Assembly (NCBI RefSeq): GCF_030295745.1
Contig: NZ_AP027291.1
Coordinates: 3,658,001 to 3,722,000 of the forward strand
Direction of reading: 5' to 3'
Length of the DNA: 64,000 bases
Source: Mycolicibacterium sp. TUM20985
Lineage (GTDB): Bacteria > Actinomycetota > Actinomycetes > Mycobacteriales > Mycobacteriaceae
The position numbers were made by a program, and so were the translations under genes. Of the stretch, positions 1 through 8,160 are shown piece after piece (positions within the stretch are counted from its first letter, which is position 1; the number at the start of each line of letters is the position of its first letter). The notes below the pieces were generated by a model that worked only from the letters and a program-made list of their open reading frames with translations, was not told the DNA's origin and searched no databases.

Positions 1-2356
1 TCGCATTCGACGCCGACGCCAGGTTGACGTTGGTCTCGGTGACGCCACCGACGCCGCGGTCGATGACGCGCAGTTCGACCTCGTCGCCAATGTCGATGCC
101 CAGCAGGGCCTCCTCCAGCGCCTCGACGGTGCCGGAGTTGTCGCCCTTGAGGATCAGGTTGAGCTGGCTGGTCTCCTTCAGCGCGGCATCGAGATCGTCC
201 AGGCTGATGCGCTTGCGAGAGCGCGCGGCCAGGGCGTTGCGCTTGCGCGCGCTGCGCCGGTCGGCGATCTGGCGAGCGATGCGGTCTTCGTCGACGACGA
301 GCAGGTTGTCACCGGCACCCGGCACCGACGTGAAGCCGATGACCTGGACCGGACGCGACGGGAACGCCTCCACGACATCCTCGCCGTGCTCGTCGACCAT
401 GCGCCGGACGCGGCCGTAGGCATCGCCGGCAACGATCGAGTCGCCGACCCGCAGCGTGCCGCGCGCAATGAGCACCGTCGCCACGGGGCCGCGGCCACGG
501 TCCAGATGTGCCTCGATCGCGACGCCCTGGGCCTCCATGTCGGGGTTCGCCCGAAGATCCAACGACGCGTCTGCGGTCAGCAGCACGGCCTCGAGCAGCG
601 CGTCGATGTTCGTACCCTGCTTGGCCGAGATGTCGACGAACATGGTGTCGCCGCCATACTCCTCGGCGACCAGGTTGTACTCAGTGAGCTGCGCCCGAAT
701 CTTGGCCGGGTCGGCGCCCTCCTTGTCGATCTTGTTGACCGCCACCACGATCGGCACGTCGGCCGCCTGGGCGTGGTTGATGGCTTCCACCGTCTGCGGC
801 ATGACGCCGTCGTCGGCGGCGACCACCAGAATGGCGATGTCAGTGGCCTTCGCACCACGGGCACGCATGGCGGTGAACGCCTCGTGACCCGGCGTGTCGA
901 TGAAGGTGACCAGTCGCTCGTTGCCGTCCAGTTCGGTGAGGACCTGGTAGGCGCCGATGTGCTGGGTGATGCCACCGGCCTCGCCCTCGCGCACGGTGGC
1001 GTTGCGGATCGTGTCCAGGAGTCGCGTCTTGCCGTGGTCGACGTGGCCCATGACGGTCACGACCGGCGGGCGGAACTCGAGATCGTCCTCGCCGCCCTCG
1101 TCCTCGCCGTAGGTGAGGTCGAAGGACTGCAGCAGTTCGCGGTCCTCGTCCTCCGGGGACACGACCTGCACGACGTAGTTCATCTCGCCGCCGAGCAGCT
1201 CGAGGGTCTCGTCGCCAACCGACTGCGTGGCCGTAACCATCTCACCGAGGTTGAACAGCGCCTGGACCAGTGCGGCCGGGTTGGCGTTGATCTTGTCGGC
1301 GAAGTCGACTAGCGACGCGCCGCGGGCGAGCCGGATGGTTTCGCCGTTGCCGTGCGGCAACCGCACGCCACCGACGACCGGTGCCTGCATGTTCTCGTAC
1401 TCGGCGCGTTTTGCCCGCTTCGACTTGCGACCGCGCCGGACGGCGCCGCCGGGACGGCCGAACGCGCCTGCCGCGCCACCACGCTGGCCGGGACGGCCAG
1501 CGCCGCCACCGCCGCCACCTGGGCGTCCGCGGAATCCACCTGCTGCGGGGGCGCCACCGGGCGCACCGGCGCCGCCTGCGCCGCCACCGCGGTAGTTACC
1601 GCCGCCACCTGCACCGGGCGGACCGCCGGGACGTCCACCGGCACCGGGGCCTCGGGCACCGGGGGCAGGTCGCGGTCCACCGGGGCGACCCGCCGCTCCT
1701 GGACGGGCGCCTGGCGGACGCGGAGGCATGTTGCCGGGCGTGGCACCGGGGCGCGGTCCGCCGCCGGGACGTGGCGGGCCACCCGGACGGGGCGGTCCGG
1801 CAGCACCCTGCGGGGGCCGCGGAGCGGGACGCTCGACGGGCACCTGGGTGGAGAACGGGTTGTTGCCGACCCGCGGCGCGCGCGCTGCGGGCTTGGGCGC
1901 GCCGGGCCGAGGACCCGGTGTGGGGCCTCCCGGAGCGGCGGGATCAGCTGGTGCGGCCGGCTCTGCGGCAGCTGCCGGGGTCGCCTCGACCTGCGGCGGA
2001 GCCGACGGGGCGGCGGCCACCTCGGGAGTGGGGACCGGTGCCGGTGGCGGCTCGGGTGCGGCGGGCGGCCGCGGCGCGGCGGGCCTGGGTCCACCCGGCT
2101 TGGGCCCCGTGGCGACGACGCCGCCGTTGGTGGACGCACCACCGGTGGCTGCCTTGGGGGCCGCGGGCGCCGACTTGGCAGCGGCGGGCTTCGAGCCGCC
2201 GCCGAGGGCCTCACGGAGCCGTCGGGCGACGGGCGCCTCGACGGTCGACGATGCTGATTTGACGAATTCGCCCTGTTCGCTCAGCCGGGCGAGTACTTCC
2301 TTGCTGGTGACACCGAGTTCTTTGGCCAACTCGTGCACGCGGGCCTTGCCTGCCAC
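1..2356 (-). CDS. infB: Translation initiation factor IF-2 (3' end outside window)
   Basis: GTPase that brings initiator fMet-tRNA to the 30S subunit. About 785 codons are present; the C-terminal part lies beyond the left edge. The start is GTG at 2356, preceded by AGGAG five bases away, and opens VAGKARVHELAKELGV, the conserved IF2 N-terminal helix bundle. Residues about 50-350 are a long Pro/Gly/Arg/Ala-rich linker typical of actinobacterial IF-2. The G domain follows: P-loop GHVDHGKT at residues 437-444, DTPGH near base 890, and NKID near base 735. It is the last gene of rimP-nusA-ylxR-infB, 74 bases after ylxR. A hairpin may cover its ribosome binding site (separate entry). Identification is certain; only the far C-terminus cannot be checked. 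Confidence 0.97.
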   Translation of the reverse strand, partial: MAGKARVHELAKELGVTSKEVLARLSEQGEFVKSASSTVEAPVARRLREALGGGSKPAAAKSAPAAPKAATGGASTNGGVVATGPKPGGPRPAAPRPPAAPEPPPAPVPTPEVAAAPSAPPQVEATPAAAAEPAAPADPAAPGGPTPGPRPGAPKPAARAPRVGNNPFSTQVPVERPAPRPPQGAAGPPRPGGPPRPGGGPRPGATPGNMPPRPPGARPGAAGRPGGPRPAPGARGPGAGGRPGGPPGAGGGGNYRGGGAGGAGAPGGAPAAGGFRGRPGGGGGGAGRPGQRGGAAGAFGRPGGAVRRGRKSKRAKRAEYENMQAPVVGGVRLPHGNGETIRLARGASLVDFADKINANPAALVQALFNLGEMVTATQSVGDETLELLGGEMNYVVQVVSPEDEDRELLQSFDLTYGEDEGGEDDLEFRPPVVTVMGHVDHGKTRLLDTIRNATVREGEAGGITQHIGAYQVLTELDGNERLVTFIDTPGHEAFTAMRARGAKATDIAILVVAADDGVMPQTVEAINHAQAADVPIVVAVNKIDKEGADPAKIRAQLTEYNLVAEEYGGDTMFVDISAKQGTNIDALLEAVLLTADASLDLRANPDMEAQGVAIEAHLDRGRGPVATVLIARGTLRVGDSIVAGDAYGRVRRMVDEHGEDVVEAFPSRPVQVIGFTSVPGAGDNLLVVDEDRIARQIADRRSARKRNALAARSRKRISLDDLDAALKETSQLNLILKGDNSGTVEALEEALLGIDIGDEVELRVIDRGVGGVTETNVNLASASNA

Positions 2357-2361
2357 TACAT

Positions 2362-2375
2362 CTCCTGTCTAGGAG
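2362..2375 (-). promoter_or_regulatory. Hairpin that could sequester the infB ribosome binding site
   Basis: On the minus strand CTCCT, a 4-base AGAC loop and AGGAG lie immediately before ATGTA and the GTG start of infB. The second arm is the Shine-Dalgarno sequence itself, so the stem would mask ribosome binding. The 5-bp stem is short, and regulation is inferred only. Confidence 0.35.
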
Positions 2376-2430
2376 GCGACAGCAGTGGGCCGCGCCTCGG
2401 GTTTAGCTATGACGCATGGTCATCGGAACT

Positions 2431-2799
2431 TCACGGTGTGCTCATGTTCTTCGCTACCTGTTCTGTTGCCGGGCGGACCAAGGCTTCACCCTGTGTGAAG
2501 TATTCGACCACCGCGGAGGTGTCCGGCGAACCGGTGATGCGCAACGCGCGAACGAGGGCCCGCCGCCGGATTGCCACGTGTAGACATTCCTGGTCGGGAT
2601 GCAACCACGCACCCCGCCCCGGAAGATTACCCGCTGCGTCGACGGTGATGGACGCGTTGCCATCTCCGTCGGCCACTGCGGCCACTCGAAGCAGTTCGAC
2701 GGCCAGCACACGCTTCCGGCATCCGACACACGTTCGCACTGGTCCTTCGGGACTTCGATGCTTCCGTGCGCGGGTCACCGGACTCTCGCGCTGGATCAC
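2431..2799 (-). CDS. ylxR: YlxR/DUF448 family RNA-binding protein
   Basis: Small basic protein (122 aa) of the YlxR family, found almost always between nusA and infB in bacteria and thought to bind RNA. The family pattern is clear: an RTCVGCRKR segment near residue 22, a PGRGAWLHP turn in the middle, and a basic helix IRRRALVRALR. The cysteine pair CVGC lies in the first strand. The frame opens with GTG at 2799. It sits 46 bases downstream of nusA and 74 bases upstream of infB on the same strand, so it is almost certainly co-transcribed with both. Its exact role in mycobacteria is not settled. Confidence 0.9.
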   Translation of the reverse strand: MIQRESPVTRARKHRSPEGPVRTCVGCRKRVLAVELLRVAAVADGDGNASITVDAAGNLPGRGAWLHPDQECLHVAIRRRALVRALRITGSPDTSAVVEYFTQGEALVRPATEQVAKNMSTP

Positions 2800-2845
2800 G
2801 GCTCAGTCTACCGTCACGATCACCGCAGAAAGAAACGCGTGTCTG

Positions 2846-3889
2846 CTATCCCTCGCGGGAGGCGCCGTGCGCTGCCTCCTGATCGGGCACGGCGTCGGGC
2901 GCCGGTTCCGCATCACTGCGTATGTCGATCCGCCAGCCGGTGAGGCGGGCGGCCAATCGTGCGTTCTGACCCTCCTTGCCGATCGCCAGCGACAGCTGGT
3001 AGTCCGGCACCACGACGCGGGCCGCTCTCGCGGCCTCGTCGATCACCGAGACGGACACCACCTTCGCCGGCGAGAGCGCATTGGCGACGAATCGCGCCGG
3101 ACTCTCGTCGAAGTCGATGATGTCGATCTTCTCTCCGGACAACTCGCTCATCACGTTGCGCACGCGCTGACCCATCGGGCCGATGCAGGCGCCCTTGGCA
3201 TTGAGACCCGAGACTCGGGAGGTCACGGCGATCTTGGAACGATGACCGGCCTCGCGGGCGACCGCGACGATCTCCACCGAGTTGTCGGCGATCTCGGGTA
3301 CCTCCAGCGAGAACAGCTTGCGGACGAGGTTCGGGTGGGTGCGCGACAACTCGATCTTCGGCTCGCGTGCTCCGCGCGTGACGCCGATCACATAGCAGCG
3401 CAATCGATCTCCGTGTTCGTATGACTCGCCCGGGACCTGCTCGGCGGGCCGGATGACCCCTTCGGATCCCTTCGCCTCCGTGCCGAGGCGCACGATGACA
3501 TTGCCGCGTGCATTCTCTCGGGCGTCGCGTTGGACCACGCCGCCGACGATGTCACCCTCGCGCGCGGAGAACTCGCCGTACATCCGCTCGTTCTCGGCGT
3601 CGCGGAAGCGCTGCAGCATCACCTGACGGGCGGTGGTGGCGGCGACCCGGCCGAAACCCTCTGGCGTGTCTTCCCATTCGTTGATCAGGTTGCCGTCGTC
3701 GTCGGTCTCCCTGGCGAGCACCCGGACCACGCCACTCTTACGGTCGATGTCGATGCGGGCCTCGGCTTGGTGACCCTCGGTGTGCCGGTATGCGGTCAGC
3801 AGCGCGGTTTTGATGGTCTCGAGGAGTTCGTCGACCGAGATCCCCCTGTCCACCTCGATCGCATGCAGCGCGCCCATGTCGATGTTCAC
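2846..3889 (-). CDS. nusA: Transcription termination/antitermination factor NusA
   Basis: RNA polymerase accessory factor controlling pausing, termination and rRNA antitermination. The 347 aa match the short actinobacterial form, without the C-terminal acidic repeats of E. coli NusA. Order: N-terminal polymerase-binding domain (about 1-125), S1 domain (about 130-200, around the GDIVGGVVQRD segment), then two KH domains with GPMG (KH1) and GKEG (KH2) loops. The GTG start at 3889 overlaps the rimP stop as GTGA, indicating translational coupling. A hydrophilic Ala/Glu/Asp tail ends the protein. Confidence 0.97.
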   Translation of the reverse strand: MNIDMGALHAIEVDRGISVDELLETIKTALLTAYRHTEGHQAEARIDIDRKSGVVRVLARETDDDGNLINEWEDTPEGFGRVAATTARQVMLQRFRDAENERMYGEFSAREGDIVGGVVQRDARENARGNVIVRLGTEAKGSEGVIRPAEQVPGESYEHGDRLRCYVIGVTRGAREPKIELSRTHPNLVRKLFSLEVPEIADNSVEIVAVAREAGHRSKIAVTSRVSGLNAKGACIGPMGQRVRNVMSELSGEKIDIIDFDESPARFVANALSPAKVVSVSVIDEAARAARVVVPDYQLSLAIGKEGQNARLAARLTGWRIDIRSDAEPAPDAVPDQEAAHGASREG

Positions 3890-4440
3890 TCTTCAACCTC
3901 CTTGCCAGACACCCCGGCCAACTCGAGCTCGAGCGGACTTGGGGGTGAGAACTCCACCTGGACAACGGCATTGGAGACGTCATCGAGGTGAAGCTCGCGA
4001 ATGGTGAGCCCAGCCCGACGATCGGCGACCACCAGTCGCACGACGCCGTCGGCCGTCTCACCCAACCGACCCGTCACCTGCGAGCCGTCGGTGAGCGTGA
4101 TGTCTACCTTGCGTCCCTGCGCCCGGCGGTAGTGACGCTCCGCGGTGAGCGGACGATCCACCCCGCGGGACGTGACCTCTAGCAGGTAGGGGGCCTCCTC
4201 GGCCGAGTCGTCGAGCTGATCGAGCAGATCGGCGGCCAGACGCGACAGCATCGCGACGGCATCGAGACTCAGGCCCTGCTCACCGTCGGCGATCACCACG
4301 ATTCGCGGCGGACGAGTGGCCGCCGCGATGACGACGTCCTCGACTTCGTATCCCGCGCGGCCGAACTCGGCTTCGAGCAGCTCGATCACCTGCTGCGGGG
4401 ACGGCAATCGCGCAGACCGTAGCGGTATCTCCGATGCCAC
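3886..4440 (-). CDS. rimP: Ribosome maturation factor RimP
   Basis: Assists maturation of the 30S subunit. The family core is visible: an N-terminal alpha/beta domain with QQVIELLEAEFGRAGYEVE and the RGVDRPL segment before a C-terminal SH3-like domain. An open frame extends upstream to 4479, but the GTG at 4440 was chosen because GAGGAG lies six bases before it and the extra N-terminus does not resemble the family; this gives 184 aa. It is the first gene of the rimP-nusA-ylxR-infB group, divergent from the lipoprotein-like gene at 4606 across 165 bases. A TATCGT at 4511-4506 on the minus strand could serve as a -10 element, but this is weak. Confidence 0.94.
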   Translation of the reverse strand: MASEIPLRSARLPSPQQVIELLEAEFGRAGYEVEDVVIAAATRPPRIVVIADGEQGLSLDAVAMLSRLAADLLDQLDDSAEEAPYLLEVTSRGVDRPLTAERHYRRAQGRKVDITLTDGSQVTGRLGETADGVVRLVVADRRAGLTIRELHLDDVSNAVVQVEFSPPSPLELELAGVSGKEVEE

Positions 4441-4605
4441 GGTGAGCTCCTCGTCTTTAGTTGTACGGACCGGCACCACCGCTTTCCGCGCGGAACCGAG
4501 TGTTCACGATACGCCAGCCGGGCAGGACCCAGTGGCAAACGTTCGGCGCAACCGCGCAGATCGAGGTCCGGCGGGTCGCCGTGGTCGGGATGGCAGGATG
4601 TTGCT

Positions 4606-5163
4606 GTGTCGAGCGCCCTCCCCACCGTCAGCAGGCGGCGTGTCCTCGTGGGCGGCGCCGCGTTGGCCCTGCTGGGGGCCACCGCCACCACTGCCTGCGG
4701 GTCGAGTCCGCCCGTTGCGGAGGTGGATGCCTTGCTCGGGCAGCTCGACCGGGCGCACGACGACAGCGTGCTCGCCGGCAACGCCGCCGCCGCGGCGTCA
4801 CCCACGGTCGCCGCCGCGCTGACGATCGTCGCCCAGCAGCGGGCGGCGCACGCTCGGGCCCTCACCGACGAGATCACCAGGTACTCCGGCGAGGCGCCGA
4901 AGACCACATCCTCCACGTCCTCCACGTCCTCCACGTCCTCCTCGTCCTCCACGTCGACGAGTGCCACGCCAACGACGTCCGGCCCGCCGCCCAAGCCGCC
5001 GACTGCCTCAGACGTCGTCGCAGCGCTCGGGCGGTCCGCGGACGGCGCCAGCCTGCTGGCGACCCAGCAGTCTGGTTACCGGGCGGGCCTGCTCGGCTCG
5101 ATCGCGGCGGCATGCACTGCGGCCGTGACCGTGGCGTTGGTCGGCATCAGGCCGACGCCATGA
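4606..5163 (+). CDS. Exported alanine-rich protein with ferritin-like character (Rv2843-like)
   Basis: 185 aa protein with an N-terminal twin-arginine-type signal (RRR at 10-12, hydrophobic 13-24) ending TTAC at residue 31, a possible but imperfect lipobox. A helical segment with the repeated His/Gln pattern QQRAAHARAL follows, then a Thr/Ser low-complexity stretch (about 102-122) encoded by a 9-base repeat, a Pro-rich part and a C-terminal hydrophobic helix (about 163-182). Its stop overlaps the start of the DUF4439 gene as ATGA, so the two are coupled. Position next to rimP and proS matches M. tuberculosis Rv2843. Function is unknown. Confidence 0.8.
   Translation: MSSALPTVSRRRVLVGGAALALLGATATTACGSSPPVAEVDALLGQLDRAHDDSVLAGNAAAAASPTVAAALTIVAQQRAAHARALTDEITRYSGEAPKTTSSTSSTSSTSSSSSTSTSATPTTSGPPPKPPTASDVVAALGRSADGASLLATQQSGYRAGLLGSIAAACTAAVTVALVGIRPTP
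4909..4953 (+). repeat. Nine-base in-frame tandem repeat, five units
   Basis: Unit TCCTCCACG at 4909, 4918, 4927, 4936 (one mismatch, TCCTCCTCG) and 4945. It encodes the Thr/Ser linker of the exported protein above. Gain or loss of units would change linker length without shifting the frame. Confidence 0.85.
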
Positions 5164-5639
5164 CGTCTCCGGACAGCACGCCCACCACCGCGGCCCGGCC
5201 GTCGGACGCGGCGGACGGTGCGCTGTTCGATGCGCTCGCGGCCGTGCACGGGGTCATCTACGGCTACGGCGTCGTCTCCGCGCACTCGTCACCCGACGCC
5301 AACGCCCTGGTGTCCGGGTCGCTGGCGGGCCACCGCGAACTGCGCGAAGAGGCGATCGCGCGCCTCACCGCCCGGAACGTGACGGCACCGGTGCCCGCGG
5401 TCGGCTACCGGTTGCCGTTCGCCGTCGCGGACCCCACCGCCGCCGCCAGGCTGGCCGTCCGGATGGAGGAGGACGCCGCGGTGGCGTGGCGGGCCGTCCT
5501 GGAGCAGGCGAAGGCCGGCGACGACCGCGAGCTCGCCGTCACCGCGCTGACCCGGTGCGCGGTCACGGCCGCCAAGTGGCGCCGCGTGCTCGGCGTCGTG
5601 CCGCCCACGGTCGCGTTCCCCGGCGGTACCGAGAGCTAG
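5160..5639 (+). CDS. DUF4439 ferritin-like domain protein (Rv2844-like)
   Basis: 159 aa, starting at ATG 5160, which overlaps the preceding stop (ATGA). The sequence is a mostly helical bundle: GALFDALAAVHGVIYGYG, then HRELREEAIARL, then EEDAAVAWRAVLEQA, the helix pattern of the ferritin-like DUF4439 family. No signal peptide is seen, whereas its coupled partner is exported. The last four bases overlap the end of convergent proS. Corresponds by position to M. tuberculosis Rv2844. No function is known; metal binding is only suggested by the fold. Confidence 0.85.
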   Translation: MTSPDSTPTTAARPSDAADGALFDALAAVHGVIYGYGVVSAHSSPDANALVSGSLAGHRELREEAIARLTARNVTAPVPAVGYRLPFAVADPTAAARLAVRMEEDAAVAWRAVLEQAKAGDDRELAVTALTRCAVTAAKWRRVLGVVPPTVAFPGGTES

Positions 5640-7393
5640 CTGGCGAGCGTGGCCGCGATGGCTGCCGCCGCGCCGTCGACGGCGACCTCCTGCGCCTCGC
5701 CGGTGAAACGGTTCCGTAGTTCGACGACACCGTTGGCCCAGCCTCGCCCGACCACGACGATCCATGGCACGCCGAGCAATTCGGCGTCCTTGAACTTCAC
5801 GCCAGGCGACATCTTCCGGTCGTCGAGAAGCGGCTCCACCCCGAGCAGATCCAGCTGCCTCGCGAGTTCGGTTGCGCCAGAACGTGCTTCGGGATCATTG
5901 TTGGCGATGACGACGTGCACGTCGAACGGCGACACCGACGCCGGCCACCGCAGACCGATCTCGTCGTGACTCTGCTCGGCGATGACCGCCACCAGCCGGG
6001 ACACCCCGACACCGTAGGAGCCCATGGTCAGCCGGACCGGTTTCCCGTTCTCGCCGAGCACGTCGACGGTGAACGCGTCGGCGTACTTGCGGCCGAGCTG
6101 GAAGATGTGGCCGATCTCGATCCCCCGCGCCGAGACCAGCGGGCCTGCGCCATCGGGTGAGGGGTCACCGTCGCGGACCTCCGCGGCCTCGATCGTGCCG
6201 TCCGCGACGAAGTCACGTCCGGCGACCAGGCCCACGACGTGCTTGCCGTCGGAGTCGGCGCCGGTGATCCAGGACGTCCCGTCGACGATGCGCGGGTCGA
6301 TCAGATAGCGAACTTCGTTGGCCAGCAATGCCTTCGGCCCGATGTAGCCCTTGACCAGAAAGGGGTACTTCGGGAAGTCCTCGGGAGGCAGCATGACGTA
6401 CTCCGCCGGGTCCAACGCCGCGCCCAACCGTTTGTCGTCGACCTCACGGTCCCCAGGCACGCCGATCGCCAGCAGCTCCCAGTCGCCGCCCGGTTGGCGG
6501 ACCTTCAGCAGGACGTTCTTCAATGTGTCGGCGGCGACGACCTCCCGCCCCGCGAACTGAGGCAGATTCGCGCCGTTGGCCCAGTCGACCAGCGTCGCGA
6601 TGGTCGGGGTGTCGGTGGTGTCGTAGACGACCGCTTCGGGCAGCCCGTCGATGGGCAGTGCCTCCGGGCGCGCGGTGATGACGGCCTCGACGTTCGCGGC
6701 GTACCCCGACTCCAGGCAGCGCACGAAGGTGTCCTCGCCGACCGGACTCTCGGCCAGGAACTCCTCCGAGGCGCTCCCGCCCATGGCGCCCGACACCGCC
6801 GAGACGATGACGTACTCGACGTTCAACCGCGCGAAGATCCGCTGGTAGGCCTCGCGGTGGGCGTGGTAGGCGGCCTTGAGCCCGTCATCGTCGACGTCGA
6901 ACGAGTAGGAGTCCTTCATCACGAACTCCCGGCCGCGCAGGATGCCCGCGCGCGGGCGGGCCTCGTCGCGATACTTGGTCTGGATCTGATAGAGCCGCAG
7001 CGGGAAGTCCTTGTAGGAGCTGTACTCCCCCTTCACCGTGAGCGTGAAGATCTCCTCGTGGGTGGGCCCGAGCAGGTAGTCGCTGCCACGCCGATCCTTG
7101 AGGCGGAACACACCGTCGCCATATTCGGTCCAGCGGTTCGTCGTCTCATACGGCGCCCGAGGTAGCAGCGCGGGCAGCAGGATCTCTTGCCCGCCAATGG
7201 CATTCATCTCCTCGCGCACGATCTGCTCGATCTTGCGGAACACCCGCAGGCCCAGCGGCAGCCAGCTGTAGAGGCCGGGGCCGACCGGACGGACGTAACC
7301 CGCCCTGATGAGGAGCTTGTGGCTCGGCACCTCGGCATCGGCGGGGTCGTCGCGCAGAGTGCGGAGGAAGAGTTCGGACATGCGGGTGATCAC
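5636..7393 (-). CDS. proS: Prolyl-tRNA synthetase
   Basis: Class II aminoacyl-tRNA synthetase charging tRNA-Pro. Nearly identical in layout to the mycobacterial enzyme: RMSELFLRTLRDDPADAEV at the N-terminus, motif 2 region TKYRDEARPRAGILRGREF, an inserted editing (YbaK-like) domain in the middle, motif 3 GSYGVGVSRLVA, and a C-terminal anticodon-binding domain. GTG at 7393 is preferred (585 aa; VITRMSEL...) because AAGG lies upstream and it matches the annotated relative; a TTG at 7402 is an alternative. The gene ends in a 4-base convergent overlap with the DUF4439 gene. Confidence 0.96.
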   Translation of the reverse strand: MITRMSELFLRTLRDDPADAEVPSHKLLIRAGYVRPVGPGLYSWLPLGLRVFRKIEQIVREEMNAIGGQEILLPALLPRAPYETTNRWTEYGDGVFRLKDRRGSDYLLGPTHEEIFTLTVKGEYSSYKDFPLRLYQIQTKYRDEARPRAGILRGREFVMKDSYSFDVDDDGLKAAYHAHREAYQRIFARLNVEYVIVSAVSGAMGGSASEEFLAESPVGEDTFVRCLESGYAANVEAVITARPEALPIDGLPEAVVYDTTDTPTIATLVDWANGANLPQFAGREVVAADTLKNVLLKVRQPGGDWELLAIGVPGDREVDDKRLGAALDPAEYVMLPPEDFPKYPFLVKGYIGPKALLANEVRYLIDPRIVDGTSWITGADSDGKHVVGLVAGRDFVADGTIEAAEVRDGDPSPDGAGPLVSARGIEIGHIFQLGRKYADAFTVDVLGENGKPVRLTMGSYGVGVSRLVAVIAEQSHDEIGLRWPASVSPFDVHVVIANNDPEARSGATELARQLDLLGVEPLLDDRKMSPGVKFKDAELLGVPWIVVVGRGWANGVVELRNRFTGEAQEVAVDGAAAAIAATLAS

Positions 7394-7420
7394 AGCCGAC
7401 AACCTTATCTACCGCGCCAT

Positions 7421-8122
7421 CTAGTCCCGACCCTGCCACGTGCAGACGCACACCTCGTTGCCCTCGGGATCGGCCAACACCCAGAACGCGGGCGCGGCGG
7501 CGTCGGACAGCAGCGTCCCTCCCGCAGCGAGCGCCGCGTCGATGCGGGGCCCGGCCCGTTCGGGTGGAACGTCGACGTCGAGATGGATGCGATTGCGGAT
7601 GACATTCCCCGGGGTGCCGCCGCGGGGCACGTCCATCTGCTGAAACCAGATGGCCGGCCCGCGTCGGAGCGGGTCGAGCAAGGCGCCGGCGGGTAGGTCC
7701 GGCGGGCCCGCCTCGTCGACGTACCCGGTGACGGCCCTCCAAAAGGGCCTGACCAGGGCAATATCGAGCGCATCGATGGCGATCTCGAGGTTCTGTGGCA
7801 CCACGGTGTCTTCACCGGGCTCAGTGCGCAGCCCCCGTGCCGCGAGTGCCTCCGTCACGCGCCGGGCCAGTTCCAGGTCGGGTTCGGTGACGGAACCGGT
7901 GGCGATGGTGTGCAACCGCAGCACGACGCGGTGGGTGTCCAGGTCGGCGCTCAGGTGCCCGTCGCCGGCGGTTCCGACGGCGGTGACCGCGAGCGAGGCG
8001 GTCTCGGCGGCGGCGGTCAGCGACGGTACCGCGACGTGGGTGACGGCGGCGCCGAGGATCAGGCGCCAGCCCAGCGGGTCCACCGCATCGGAGATTCGTT
8101 GCCGGGTGAGATGGTCGGCCAT
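7421..8122 (-). CDS. Pterin dehydratase-like/glyoxalase (VOC) fusion protein
   Basis: 233 aa in two parts. Residues about 1-100 resemble pterin-4a-carbinolamine dehydratase: LTRQRISDAVDPLGWRL at the start and HRVVLRLHTIATGSVTEPDL at the end of the domain. The usual catalytic HHP is not intact (a GDGH segment stands there), so dehydratase activity is doubtful. Residues about 105-230 are a glyoxalase-like VOC domain ending in LADPEGNEVCVCTW, with an IHLDVDV strand in the middle. It lies between proS and an efpA-type pump on the same strand. Substrate unknown; antibiotic or small-toxin handling is possible but unsupported. Confidence 0.8.
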   Translation of the reverse strand: MADHLTRQRISDAVDPLGWRLILGAAVTHVAVPSLTAAAETASLAVTAVGTAGDGHLSADLDTHRVVLRLHTIATGSVTEPDLELARRVTEALAARGLRTEPGEDTVVPQNLEIAIDALDIALVRPFWRAVTGYVDEAGPPDLPAGALLDPLRRGPAIWFQQMDVPRGGTPGNVIRNRIHLDVDVPPERAGPRIDAALAAGGTLLSDAAAPAFWVLADPEGNEVCVCTWQGRD

Positions 8123-8160
8123 GGCGCCACGCTAGCGCGCGGCTACGACACCCGCGGCCG

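Noticed and set aside
386..1312. Plus-strand open frame of over 300 codons opposite infB
   Set aside because: Antisense shadow of the G domain of IF-2 in GC-rich DNA; no family resemblance and no own ribosome binding site.
4441..4605. Firm promoter pair between rimP and the exported-protein gene
   Set aside because: Only a TATCGT was found, with no -35 at proper distance, so no promoter is claimed.
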